Source: Planctomycetota bacterium
GTDB taxonomy: Bacteria; Planctomycetota; UBA1135; GCA-002686595
Assembly (NCBI GenBank): GCA_016220085.1
Contig: JACRIN010000078.1
Location: 1-62,002, forward strand
Length of the DNA stretch: 62,002 bases
Direction of reading: 5' to 3'
This document shows positions 8,982-19,000 of this stretch, piece by piece. A program made the translations under genes and the position numbers. The first letter of the stretch is position 1; each line of letters opens with the position of its first letter. The notes under the pieces were generated by a model. It saw only the letters and a list, made by a program, of their open reading frames with translations, searched no databases and was not told where the DNA came from.

Positions 8982-10865
8982 ATGGACCAGTCTGCTCACG
9001 CCGGGTTCGGGAGCGTCGCCGCGGGCGCGGCACGCACGTCGACACGGCTCTTTCCGAGGTTGCCGCTCGCGTTGGCGAGCGCACTCGGGTTGCTCGTGCT
9101 CGTCCCGCCGATCGCCGGCCAGCCGCGGCTCGTCGCGACGTTCATCGGCGTCGCGCTCGGGCTGGTCGCGTGGACCGCATGGCTGCACTTCAGCGCGAAG
9201 CGCGCCGGGCGACCGCTCGCCGTCGAGCTCGCGCGACCGCTGAAGTCGCACTACGTGCAGGGCTGCGTGCAGATCTCGATCTACGCCTACTGGGGCTGGT
9301 ACTGGCCGAAGGTGTACGACGCGGTGCCGTTGATCCTCGGGCAGATGCTCTTCCTGTTCGCGTTCGACGGGTTGCTCACGCTCTCGCGCGGACGGAATTG
9401 GCGGCTCGGGCTCGGGCCGGTGCCGGTGATCCTCAGCACCAACCTCTTCCTGTGGTTCAAGGACGACTGGTTCGCGTTCCAGTTCGCGATGATCGCGAGT
9501 TGCGCGCTCGCGAAGGAGTTCATCCGCTGGGAGCGCGACGGCAAGAACACGCACATCTTCAATCCGTCGGCGTTCGGGCTCTCGATCTGCTCGGTGATCC
9601 TGATCTCGACCGGCACGACGCACCTGACGTGGGGGATCGAGGTCGCGAACACGCTCGGCTGGGCGCCGCACATGTACGTGTGGATCTTCGTCGTCGGGTT
9701 GGTCGTGCAGTACCTCTTCTCCGTGACGCTGATGACGGTGTCGGCGGTCGCGGTGCTCTACGTCGGCAATCTGATCTACACGCAGACGACCGGCGTCTAC
9801 CACTTCGTCGACACCAACATCCCGATCGCGATCTTCCTCGGCCTGCACTTGCTCGTGACCGATCCGGCGACGTCGCCGAAGACGACGCTCGGTCGCGTGA
9901 TCTTCGGAGGTCTCTACGGCGGCGCGAACTTCGTGCTCTTCACCTGGCTCGGCCACCTCGGGCTGCCGGACTTCTACGACAAGCTCCTGCCGGTGCCATT
10001 GCTGAACTTGAGCGTGCGGGCGCTCGACGCGTTCGCCCGACTCGACATCGTCGAGCGCTTCACCCGCTTCGAGCATCGCTTCCAACCGCGGCGCACGAAC
10101 CTCGTGTACATGGGCGCGTGGAGCGCGCTGTTCGGGACGATGATCGCGACCGGATTCGTCGAGGCGCCGCATCCAGGAGGCACGGTTGCGTTCTGGCGCG
10201 ACGCGTACGAGCAGGGGAAGCCGGCCGCCGGGCGGAACTGGATGAAGATGGTCGGCTCGCGCGCCGATGTCGGCGATGCGGCGGCGTGCAACCAGCTCGG
10301 GATGATCTACCTCGAGGGCGAGATCGTGCCGCAGAACCGCGGCGCGGCGGCGCACTACTTCGCTCGCGCGTGCGAGCTCGGCAATCCGCGCGGCTGCGAG
10401 AACGTCGCGCGCCAATTCCTGACGTGGGGCGAAGCGATCTCGCCGCAGGCGGTGCAGCGCGCGTTCGATCAGCTCGAGCAGCGGCCGTTGCGCGGCCAGG
10501 CGGCGCGCGCGGGCGCGCTGGTCGGGCGCGCGTACGAGCTCGGGCACGGCCGACCGCAGGATCGCGGACGCGCGTGGAGCTGCTACGTCGAGAGCGCGAG
10601 GCTCGGCGAGCTCGACGGAGCGAAGGGGCTGGTGCGCCTGTGGCTCGGCGGCTCGCAATCGAGCGAGGAGCTCGCGCTCGCCGCGCCGCTGCTCGAACGC
10701 GCGCTCGACGCGGATAGCGCCTATCTGCTCGCCCGTCTGCTGCGCGCCGGCGCGGGCGTGCCGGCGGACGAAGCGCGAGCGGCGGCGCTGCTCGAACGCG
10801 CATGCGGGCTCGGCGTGAGCGAGGCGTGCGCGGAGCTCACCGCGAACGCGACCGCGGCGAAGTGA
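8982..10865 (+). CDS. RnfD/NqrB-like integral membrane protein fused to Sel1 repeats
   Basis: This 627-residue two-part protein begins with about 370 residues of membrane domain, with roughly ten hydrophobic helices. It includes the HIFNPSAFGLS and LLVTDPATSPKT motifs typical of the RnfD/NqrB family. That family builds the membrane core of ion-translocating NADH/ferredoxin oxidoreductases and carries a covalent flavin on a Thr. From about residue 430 there are Sel1-like repeats such as ACNQLGMIYLEGE and GAAAHYFARACELG, which are usually protein-interaction solenoids. No other rnf or nqr gene is nearby, so it is probably a stand-alone member. GGGAG at 8970 supports ATG 8982. Confidence 0.8.
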   Translation: MDQSAHAGFGSVAAGAARTSTRLFPRLPLALASALGLLVLVPPIAGQPRLVATFIGVALGLVAWTAWLHFSAKRAGRPLAVELARPLKSHYVQGCVQISIYAYWGWYWPKVYDAVPLILGQMLFLFAFDGLLTLSRGRNWRLGLGPVPVILSTNLFLWFKDDWFAFQFAMIASCALAKEFIRWERDGKNTHIFNPSAFGLSICSVILISTGTTHLTWGIEVANTLGWAPHMYVWIFVVGLVVQYLFSVTLMTVSAVAVLYVGNLIYTQTTGVYHFVDTNIPIAIFLGLHLLVTDPATSPKTTLGRVIFGGLYGGANFVLFTWLGHLGLPDFYDKLLPVPLLNLSVRALDAFARLDIVERFTRFEHRFQPRRTNLVYMGAWSALFGTMIATGFVEAPHPGGTVAFWRDAYEQGKPAAGRNWMKMVGSRADVGDAAACNQLGMIYLEGEIVPQNRGAAAHYFARACELGNPRGCENVARQFLTWGEAISPQAVQRAFDQLEQRPLRGQAARAGALVGRAYELGHGRPQDRGRAWSCYVESARLGELDGAKGLVRLWLGGSQSSEELALAAPLLERALDADSAYLLARLLRAGAGVPADEARAAALLERACGLGVSEACAELTANATAAK

Positions 10866-10955
10866 CGTTGCGCGCGGTCCGCTCGCGCGCGGTCCGCGGA
10901 CCGTTTGGCGAGCGCAGCGTTCGGTCGGCGGAGCGCTCGGTCGGCTCGCGCTCGG

Positions 10956-11969
10956 TCACCGGAGCGCGAGCTCGCGGAGCAGCGCGCGCCACCCGGCCCG
11001 TTCACGCGCCGTCGCGTAGAGCGGCGCGTGGCTCCGGCTGGCGCGCGCGAGTTCGCGCCGAAAGCGCGGATCGGTTTCGACGCGCTGGAGGAGTCGCGCG
11101 AGCGCGCGCGCGTTGCCCGGAGGGAACAGCCCGCGGTGGCGCGCGCCGAGCATCCCGACCGACGCCGGGATGCGCGTCGCGAGGATCGGCAAGCCGCTGA
11201 CGATCGCCTCGGCGAGCGCGGCGGACCCGCCCTCGGAGCGCGACGTCTGCACGAACGCGTCCGCGGCGCGGAGCGCGCGGAGCAGCTCGGCGTGCGGTCG
11301 GTCGCCGAGCCAACGCCAGCGCGCGCCGGAGCGGGTCTCGCGCCGCGCACGCTGCGCGAAGGGCGGACGTTCCGCGAGCCGCGCGCGCTCCGCGAGGCGT
11401 GCATCGAGCGCCGCCCCGAAATGCTCGACGCGCACGCGCGACCCCTCGGCGAGGCGGCGCACCGCTCGCGCGGCGAGCAGCGGATCCTTGACGGGACGCA
11501 AGTGCGCCGCGGCGACGACGACGAAGGCGTCGCGCGTATGCGCGACGCGCCCACGGTGCGGCGTCGCCGATTGCAGCAGCACGCGAGCTTTCGCTCGCGC
11601 GCCGCGCGGCAACACGCGCAGCGCTTCGCGTTGCAGCACGACGACGAGATCGGCGGTCGCGAGCGAGCGCAGTGCGCTCGGACCGAGTCCGCCCGGTCCG
11701 TAGACGTCGGTGCCGGTGATCGCGACGACGATCGGCGCGGTCGGATGTGCGGCGCGGAAAGCGCGCACCGAGCGAGCGCTCTTCCTGGCGTGCAGCGCGA
11801 TCAGCAGGTCGCACCGCTCGCCGCGCCACTCGCGTCCGACGGCGACGCGCGCGCCGAGCGCCCGCAGGTGCGCACTCCAACGCGCCGCCGTGATGCGATT
11901 CCCGAGCCGAGTGCCGGCCGGCGCCGGCGTGGCGAGGAAGATGCGCGGAGGGCGACGCTCTGGGGTCAC
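10956..11969 (-). CDS. SenB-like family 4 glycosyltransferase (orphan)
   Basis: This 337-residue GT-B glycosyltransferase starts with IFLATPAPAGTRLGNRITAA and contains DLLIALHARKSARS, VAITGTDVYG and VVVLQREALRVLP, then a C-terminal GT4 block with SEGGSAALAEAIVSGLPILAT. This layout matches the TIGR04348 family, which includes SenB, the selenosugar synthase of selenoneine biosynthesis. The partner genes senA (an EgtB-like enzyme) and senC (SelD-like) are not in the neighbourhood, so the substrate is open. The start is GTG at 11969. The gene runs opposite to both neighbours. Confidence 0.82.
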   Translation of the reverse strand: MTPERRPPRIFLATPAPAGTRLGNRITAARWSAHLRALGARVAVGREWRGERCDLLIALHARKSARSVRAFRAAHPTAPIVVAITGTDVYGPGGLGPSALRSLATADLVVVLQREALRVLPRGARAKARVLLQSATPHRGRVAHTRDAFVVVAAAHLRPVKDPLLAARAVRRLAEGSRVRVEHFGAALDARLAERARLAERPPFAQRARRETRSGARWRWLGDRPHAELLRALRAADAFVQTSRSEGGSAALAEAIVSGLPILATRIPASVGMLGARHRGLFPPGNARALARLLQRVETDPRFRRELARASRSHAPLYATARERAGWRALLRELALR

Positions 11970-12147
11970 GTGGGGCTCGGTTCGGACGCGGCGTGCGCGC
12001 GTCGGCGCAGTCTAGCCGCTGCTTCCGGCGTCGCCCTACCGCGCGTCGCGGCCGCGGCGCCGGCCGCGACGTTGCGCGACTCCGCCTTCGTCGGGTGTGC
12101 CGGCTCGCGCGGCGCGGAGCCGCCGGGGCCTCCGTCGACGCGCGGGT

Positions 12148-12153
12148 ACACTC
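12148..12153 (+). promoter_or_regulatory. Candidate -10 box (TACACT) for the gene at 12209
   Basis: TACACT lies in GGGTACACTCG about 55 bases before the ATG and resembles the other -10 candidates here. No convincing -35 box is seen. Confidence 0.35.
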
Positions 12154-12208
12154 GTCGTGCCGAGCGCGCGCGCCGTGGCGCGACGGCGTGCTCCGCGCAG
12201 CGACCCCG

Positions 12209-13069
12209 ATGGACCTCGTTTCCAAGCTCCTTTGGCTACCGTGGCTCGCGCTGGTGGTCGTGCTCGCTCGTTGGCTCGGTGCTCGCTTCCCGAGGCTCGC
12301 GCCGGTCGGCTGGAAGCGCTGGGTGATCCGCGGCGACGTCGCGTTGATCTTGTTGCCGCTCGCGTGGTTCGGTTGGAGGTCCTCGATCACGCAGCTCACG
12401 GAAGGCTCGTATCGCTACGTCGTCTGCGGCCGGGCGGAGCTCCAGGTCGCCGTCCGCGGCCTCCGGCTCCGCACCACGGTCCGCGAGAGCGGCGATGCGT
12501 ACTCCGCGCGCTTCGCGGCGGTGTTGCCGAGCGAACACGCGCACGCATGGAGCCCGTCGGGCTGCATCCTCTCGGGCGAGGGCGTCTTCTGTCATTCCGA
12601 CGTGGGCTACGGGTGGTACCGCGACCTGCCGAGGCTCGCCGACGTCGCCGCGGCGGACGAGCTGGTGCGCGAGGCGAACGGCCTCGACGGCCGGGCGCTC
12701 TTCGACCTACGCCTCGACTTCGCGCACGAGGTCGGCTTCGCCCGTGGTGGGGAGCCCCTCGACGCCGCATTCGCGAGCTGGCGCGCGCGGCGCGCGGAGC
12801 GCCGGCCCATTGAGTTCGAGGTGTGGGCGCGCACGCGCGAGCTCGAACCGGTAGCGGGCGTCTGGTTCGTCGGTCGTGAGCGCGGTGCCGATACCGAGGC
12901 GTTCGCCGAGCGCGCGGACGAGCGCGGCGTCGCGACGCTGCGGGCGAGCGAGCGCGCGGTGCTGCGGCTCGAGGTCTGGGATCGCGAACGCGAGCGACGG
13001 TTGCTCGACGAGGAGCTCTACGTGTTGGCGCGGGGACGCGCGTATCACCTCGCGATCGACGCTCGCTGA
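12209..13069 (+). CDS. Membrane-anchored protein of unknown function
   Basis: I do not recognise this 286-residue protein. Two hydrophobic segments lie at the N-terminus (about 5-22 and 42-60), followed by a soluble domain of about 220 residues. That domain has regularly spaced acidic and aromatic residues and three cysteines (CGR, GCIL, VFCH), and ends in Arg-rich sequence. ATG 12209 is the first start before the hydrophobic segment; the longer open frame upstream is rich in Arg and Ser and looks like a shadow. A TACACT -10 candidate precedes it. Confidence 0.65.
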   Translation: MDLVSKLLWLPWLALVVVLARWLGARFPRLAPVGWKRWVIRGDVALILLPLAWFGWRSSITQLTEGSYRYVVCGRAELQVAVRGLRLRTTVRESGDAYSARFAAVLPSEHAHAWSPSGCILSGEGVFCHSDVGYGWYRDLPRLADVAAADELVREANGLDGRALFDLRLDFAHEVGFARGGEPLDAAFASWRARRAERRPIEFEVWARTRELEPVAGVWFVGRERGADTEAFAERADERGVATLRASERAVLRLEVWDRERERRLLDEELYVLARGRAYHLAIDAR

Positions 13070-13133
13070 CGAGCGGATCCCGCGCGGCGCGCTTGCGGCC
13101 TCGTGCGCGAGGCGCGACGATCGGAACTCGACC

Positions 13134-13634
13134 ATGACCCAGATCGATCCGATCGTGAAGCTCGCCGGACTCGCGCTCGCGCACGCCGCGTCGATCGTGT
13201 CCGAACTGCCGGAAGGCGAGGTCTTGGTCCCGTTCGCGTTCGCGGTCGGCGCCGAGGGGCGTCAGCTCGTCCACTTCGAAGCGTCGACGCAGGAGGACGC
13301 GGTCCGCGGCGGCAAGCAGTGGCTCGCCGAGCACGCGCACGAGTACGACGGCTGCGCGTTCGCGCGCGACGGGCGGGTGCTCGAGGACGGCGTGTACGTC
13401 GACGTGTTGGTCGTCGAGGCGCTCGCGACCCAATCGACCGAAGCGCAGGTCTTCGCGCAGCGCTATCGGCCGCCGAGCGCGGGCGGCTTTCGGCTGCTCG
13501 GTCGGCCCGAGGTGATCATCGACGGCGTGATCGTGCGCGGCGACGAGGCGGCGGAGCACGCCGACGCGCTCGACGCGGGCGCGCGCTCGCATCCGGGCGT
13601 CGGAGAGCGATGGCTCGTCTGGCGCGGACCGTGA
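13134..13634 (+). CDS. Conserved hypothetical protein
   Basis: This 166-residue acidic, probably cytosolic protein has no signal or membrane segment. It starts MTQIDPIVKLAGLALAHA and contains FEASTQEDAVRGGKQWL and a GVYVDVLVVEALA strand, the mix of amphipathic helices and strands expected of a compact alpha/beta fold. I do not assign a family. The upstream gene ends 64 bases before it on the same strand, so they may be co-transcribed. Confidence 0.6.
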   Translation: MTQIDPIVKLAGLALAHAASIVSELPEGEVLVPFAFAVGAEGRQLVHFEASTQEDAVRGGKQWLAEHAHEYDGCAFARDGRVLEDGVYVDVLVVEALATQSTEAQVFAQRYRPPSAGGFRLLGRPEVIIDGVIVRGDEAAEHADALDAGARSHPGVGERWLVWRGP

Positions 13635-13828
13635 ATTCGCGGCGGCGCGTCGCGCGCCGGCAGCGCGCCGCGCGCTGCGTGCATCGGCAGGCCGCTCCAC
13701 TCGAAGCGCCGCGCGGGATGGCCTCGTCGAATCGCCCAGCGCTCGATGGACTCCGCGTGAACCGACCCACGTAGCCGTCGGAGCGTGGCGAGGTCCGCGC
13801 GACGTTCGGCGAGCGTGACCCGAAGTGC

Positions 13829-13912
13829 AGCGAGCCAGGTTCGACGCTCGACGAACGAAGCTTGGTGCTCAGCGAGCCAAGCTCGACGCGCAGCAAGCCA
13901 AAACTCGACGCT
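13829..13912. repeat. Degenerate 19-bp direct repeat, three copies
   Basis: Copies of AGCGAGCCAGGTTCGACGC lie at 13829-13847, 13871-13889 and 13892-13912, with one to four mismatches. The last copy runs into the TAG stop of the nitroreductase gene. The 276 bases between the two neighbouring genes hold nothing else that I can support. Confidence 0.6.
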
Positions 13913-14885
13913 AGGCGAGCGCCTGATCCTCGAGCAGCACGTCCGTGAGCGGGCGGCGCGGGCTCGGCGGGAGCTCGGTCGTCGGTGTGCCGAAGCGCAG
14001 CAGTTGCTGCGGCGAGCCCTCGCGCGACAGCAGGTGCGCGAGCTTCGGCCTCAGCGTCGGCACTTGGACCGGTTGGTTGAGGAAGGACGCTTGCAGCCCG
14101 AGTCCGAGCGCGGAGAGCAGCACGCGTTCGAGCGCCTGGCCCGCAGCGAGCCAATCCTCGACCGTGTCGCCGGCGGTGACGAGCACCGCGAGCAGCGGCG
14201 ATCCGTCGGCGAGCTCGCGATCGCGCGCGCCCGTGCCGTGGCCCATGTCGAACGTTCGCACGACGAGCTGCGCGACCGGCACCGCGAGGCCCGGTAGCGT
14301 CAAGCCGTCGCCGCGGCGACGCGGGTGCATCCACGCCGCGAGCTCGCGCCTCCAGCTCGGCGAAGCCCATTGCGCCGCATCGCCGTGCGCGACCAGCGCG
14401 GCCGCCGCGTGGCGGCGCGCTTCGGTTTCGAGCACGCAGAGCCACACGCCTTCGAGCTCGGCCGCTCGTTCGAGCGCGCGCACCGCATCGTCGGGCACCG
14501 GCTGCTTCGCGAAGCGGCGTCGATAGGTGCGGCGTTTCGCGAGCGCGTCGAAGAGCTCCGCTTCGGGCGCGCGGCCCTCGGTCGGCCAGCTCACGCGCGC
14601 GAGCAGATCGGGCTCCGCGGCCTTCGGCAGCACCTTGACCAACGGAACGAACCCGGCTTGCGCGACCGCGACGCGCAGGTTGAACAGCGCGGCGCCGCAG
14701 CTCTGCACGAGCTCGCGATCCTCGGGATCGTTGGCGGGGAGCGCCCGCGTGCGGTCCGCCCAGAGCTCGACGCGATTCTCGGCGGCGTCGAACAGCCACG
14801 GCTGCGTGTTGTGGCTCGACGGCGCGAGCGTCGCGTTCGCGATGAAGCCGAGCACGCATTCCTTCGGCACCAGGGTCTCGACCAT
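13911..14885 (-). CDS. Acg-family nitroreductase-like flavoprotein
   Basis: This 324-residue protein has the Acg/Rv2032-type signature APSSHNTQPWLF near residue 22, a central AKRRTYRRRF segment and a C-terminal half with GQALERVLLSALGLGLQASFLNQP. Members resemble fused nitroreductase halves that bind one FMN, often without measurable activity. They are linked to dormancy or redox stress. The longer open frame upstream belongs to a different reading of the antiporter. A palindrome lies 32-45 bases before the ATG and could be an operator. Confidence 0.85.
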   Translation of the reverse strand: MVETLVPKECVLGFIANATLAPSSHNTQPWLFDAAENRVELWADRTRALPANDPEDRELVQSCGAALFNLRVAVAQAGFVPLVKVLPKAAEPDLLARVSWPTEGRAPEAELFDALAKRRTYRRRFAKQPVPDDAVRALERAAELEGVWLCVLETEARRHAAAALVAHGDAAQWASPSWRRELAAWMHPRRRGDGLTLPGLAVPVAQLVVRTFDMGHGTGARDRELADGSPLLAVLVTAGDTVEDWLAAGQALERVLLSALGLGLQASFLNQPVQVPTLRPKLAHLLSREGSPQQLLRFGTPTTELPPSPRRPLTDVLLEDQALA

Positions 14886-14916
14886 GGCTCGCCTCCTTCG
14901 CGGGTCGCGCGGTGCG

Positions 14917-14930
14917 CGCCGAATTCGGCG
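14917..14930. promoter_or_regulatory. 14-bp perfect palindrome upstream of the Acg-type gene
   Basis: CGCCGAATTCGGCG is fully self-complementary and sits just upstream of the nitroreductase start. Its 12-base core GCCGAATTCGGC recurs at 19791-19802. It could be a dimeric regulator site or a weak terminator stem for the antiporter gene. Confidence 0.4.
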
Positions 14931-15022
14931 GCGCGCCGCAGAGAGTCCCCTGGACCCGGAGCGACGGCCCTTCCATCCGAACCCCGACGCAGGTTGGCAG
15001 GTCGAATGGGAGAGGGCGAGCC

Positions 15023-15772
15023 TCAACCGCGCGATTTCGCGGGAACGAGCTCGGGCCCGTCCGCGCGATCGTCCCCGACCCGCAGGCGATCGAGGATCGG
15101 CGTCGTCGCGACCGTCGTGGCGACCGCCATGATCACCAACATCGCGAACAGCGTCGGCGAGAGCACTTTGAGGTCGAGTCCGATGTCGAGCACGATCCGC
15201 TCCATCAGCCCGCGCGTGTTCATCAGCACGCCGATCGCCGCCGAATCGCGCCACGAGAGCCCGGTGGCGCGCGCGGTCGCGAAGCTGCCGCCGAACTTGC
15301 CGAGCGAGGCGACGAGGATGATCGCTCCGCAGATCAACCATTGCTCGAGGCCGGAAACCAGCCCGATCTGCGTGCGCATGCCGGTGAACGCGAAGAACGC
15401 GGGCAGCAAGAGCGCGAGCACGATGCCCTCGATGCGCTCGCGCAGCTCGCGGACGATCCGCGAGTCGTGCGGGAGCATCGCGCCGAGCAGGAACGCGCCG
15501 AACAGCGCGTGCACGCCGATGAACTCGGTCGCGAGCGCCGAGCAGAGCAGTCCGACCGTCGTGAAGCACAGCGCGCCTTGCGACAGCCCGGCCGCGTCGT
15601 AGCGACGGATCAGGCGCTCGGCGAGCGGCTCGACGACGAGGAACATGAACGCGATGTAGGCGACCGTCAGCCCGATCGTCGCGAACGCGCCGTCGAGGCT
15701 CGACTGCACGACGCCGACGACGAGCGCGAGCAGGCACCACGCGGTGACGTCGCGGGAAGGGGACGAGCTCAT
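15023..15772 (-). pseudogene. CPA2 cation/proton antiporter, C-terminal half only
   Basis: The 249-residue product matches only the second half of Kef/NapA-type antiporters. It begins SRDVTAWCLLALVV, equivalent to the mid-protein DDVxAWxLLA helix that carries the ion-binding Asp, and continues through about seven helices including FLLGAMLPHD and SLGKFGGSFATARATG. Family members have about 400 residues and 12-13 helices, so helices 1-4 and part of 5 are missing. The minus-strand sequence upstream of 15835 shows no antiporter-like residues. A start at 15835 is also open. It is probably a truncated relic, though a half-size protein cannot be ruled out. Confidence 0.75.
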
Positions 15773-16011
15773 GGCGCCTGGGGGTGTTCCGGCGGATTCC
15801 GTGGTGTCGCGTCTAGGTGCGCGAGAAACCTGCAACCGCGGAGGCGCGGCAAGTAGCCGGCGCCACTTGGTTCGTGCTGGCTATGACCGCTCGGACCGCC
15901 CGCGAGTCGGCGTTCGGCCGGCGACGCTCGTCGCGAACGGGCGCGGCGCCGGTGAACAGCGATGGAACCTCGTTCGAACGCGGACGCGATGGTTCGCCCG
16001 AGGCGCGCCGC

Positions 16012-16017
16012 TACAGT
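16012..16017 (+). promoter_or_regulatory. Candidate -10 box (TACAGT) for the tricorn-like protease
   Basis: TACAGT lies 39 bases before the ATG at 16057 and predicts a leader of about 33 bases that contains an AGGAA ribosome site. Confidence 0.4.
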
Positions 16018-16056
16018 CGCGCGCGGTCCGTCGCTCGAACCCGAACAGGAACTCGC

Positions 16057-19000
16057 ATGCTCCGCCGCCTGAACGCCGTCCTCGCCCTCTACTCGACGCT
16101 GTGCGTCGCTTGCTCCGCGCCCGTGCAGGGCTCCCCGACCCCGGATCCGGTCGCCGCGACGCCCGCGTCGGTCGCTCGCCCCGACGGCGTCAGCACCACC
16201 GACACGCGGATGCTGGAGCAACCGGCGATCAGCGCGGAGCACATCGCCTTCGTCTACGCGAGCGACCTCTGGGTGGCGCGGCTCGACGGCTCGAACGTCC
16301 GGCGTCTGACGTCGCATCCGGGGCTCGAACTGCGGCCGCGCTTCTCGCCCGACGGCAAGTGGCTCGCGTTCTCCGGCCAGTACGACGGCAACCTCGACGT
16401 CTATCTCGTTCCGGTCGCGGGCGGCGAGCCGCAGCGCTTGACCTGGCACCCCGGCGACGACGTCGTGCAGGGCTTCACGCCCGACGGCGCGTCGGTCGCG
16501 TTCCTCTCGCAGCGCGACGTCTACACGCGCCGTTTCTGGCATCTCTTCTCGGTCGACGTGCGCGGCGGATTCCCGAAGAGCTACGACCTGCCGACCTGCA
16601 GCGACGTCGCGTTCTCGCCCGACGGCAAGCAGCTCGCCTACAACCCGCTCTCCGACGCCTTCCAGCAATGGAAGAACTACCGCGGCGGTCGGACGAGCCG
16701 CATCTGGATCTACTCGCTCGACAATCGCGGAGTGATCGAGGTCCCGCAGCCGAAGGGCCGCAGCAACGACACCGACGCCGCGTGGCTCGGCGGCAAGCTC
16801 TACTTCCGTTCCGACCGCGCGGGCGAGTTCAACCTGTTCGCGTACGACGCGACGTCGAAGGCGGTGACGCAGTTGACGCAGCACGCCGACTTCCCGATCC
16901 AGTCGCTCTCGAGCGGCGGCGGCAAGCTCGTGTACGAGCAAGCGGGCTGGCTGCACCTCTTCGATCCCGCGACCGGTCGATCGACGCGCCTGGTGCTCGG
17001 CGTCGCGGCCGACCTCGCCGACACGCGACCGCGCTTCGTCAAGGGCGCGGAGTACGTGCGCGCCGCCGATCCGTCGCCTTCGGGCGCGCGCGTCGCCGTC
17101 GCGTTCCGCGGCGAGATCCTGACCGTGCCCGCGGAGCATGGCGATCCGCGCAACCTGACCCAGACCCCGGGCGCGAACGAGCGCACGCCCGCGTGGTCGC
17201 CCGACGGCAAGACGATCGCGTGGTTCTCGGACGAGAGCGGCGAGAACCGGCTCGTGCTCGCACCGCAGGACGGCCGCGGCGAGCGTCGGTCGCTCGCGCT
17301 CGAGGGCGCGGGCTTCTACTTCGATCCGAAGTGGTCGCCGGACTCGAAGAAGCTCTCGTACGTCGACAATGCGCGCTCTCTGTACGTGCTCGACGTCGCG
17401 AGCGGCAAGGCGACGCGGATCGCGGCCGACGCGCTGTACGGCGTGTTTCCGACGATGACGCATAGCTGGTCGCCGGACTCGCGTTGGCTCGCGTACGACG
17501 TGATGACGAAGACCGGGTTCCGCACGATCGAGCTCCACGACGTCGAGAGCGGCGCGACGCAGGCGCTGACCGACGGACTCTCCGACGCGACCTCGCCGGT
17601 GTTCGACGCGAGCGGCAAGTACCTCTACCTCGCCGCGTCGACCGACGCCGGGCCGTTCCTGACGTGGTTCAGCCAAGCGAGCAGCGACATCGAGCAGACC
17701 AACGCGCTCTACCTCGTCTGTCTCGCGAGCGACACGCCGTCGCCGTTCGCCAAGCAGAGCGACGAGGAGGAGCTCGCCGCGGCGAAGCCGTCCGACAAGC
17801 CGGACGCGAAGCCGACTGAGAAAGCGGACGCGAAGCCGACCGAGGGCGCGCCGGCGAAGTCCGAGGAGTCCGCGAAGTCCGACGAGAAGCAGCCCGACGA
17901 GCCGAAGGGCGACGAGAAGCAGGTCGCCGCGACCCGGATCGACTTCGAAGGGCTCGGTCAGCGCATCGTCGCGTTGCCGCTGGGCTCGGGCTTCTACACC
18001 GGCCTGCGCGCCGGCGATGCGGGTCAGCTCTTCTACCTGAAGGCGGAGCGCGCCGCGTTCGGCGGAAGTGGGGACACGAGCGAGCTCTCGCGCTTCGATC
18101 TCGACGCGCGCAAGGAGAAGAGCCTGCTGTCGGGCGTGCAGAGCTTCGTCCTGACGCACGACCACAAGAAGGTGCTCTTCACGACCGAAGGTGGAGCGTG
18201 GCTCACCGCGCTCGGCGACTCGCTCGACCAAACGAAGGGCAAGCTCGCGTACGACGCGCTCGAGGTGAAACTCGAGCCGCGCGCCGAGTGGCGCCAGATC
18301 TTCGACGAGGCGTGGAGGATCAACCGCGACTACTTCTACGACCCGAAGATGCACGGCGCGGATTGGCCGGCGATGAAGGCGCGCTACGCGCAATTCCTAC
18401 CGCACCTCGCGACGCGCAGCGACCTGAATCGCGTGATCATGTGGCTCTGCTCCGAACTCGGCGTCGGTCACAGCCGCGGCGGCGGCGGCGACACGCTCGT
18501 CGACGCCGAAACGGTGCCCGGCGGTCTGCTCGGCGCGGACTACGAGCTCGCGGACGGCCGCTATCGCTTCAAGAAGGTGTTTGGCGGCCTGAATTGGACG
18601 CCGGAGCTGCGCGCGCCGTTGACCGAGCCCGGCGTCGGCGTCAAGGCGGGTGAGTACCTGCTCGCGGTGCAAGGTCGCGATCTGACCGCGCGCGACAACC
18701 TCTACGCGCGGTTCGAGAACAGCGCGGGCAAGCAGCTCGAGCTCACCGTCGGCCGGAACGCCGACGGCGCCGGCTCGCGGACCGTGAAGGTGGTTCCGAT
18801 CGCGGACGAGGGCTCGCTGCGCAATCGCGATTGGGTCGAGGGCAACATCGCGAAGGTGACCAAGGCGACCGAGGGCAAGGTCGCGTACGTCTACGTGCCG
18901 AACACCGCCGAGCTCGGCTTCGAGTACTTCAAGCGTTACTTCTTCCCGCAGTCCGATCGCCAAGCGATCATCGTCGACGAGCGACACAACGGCGGCGGCT

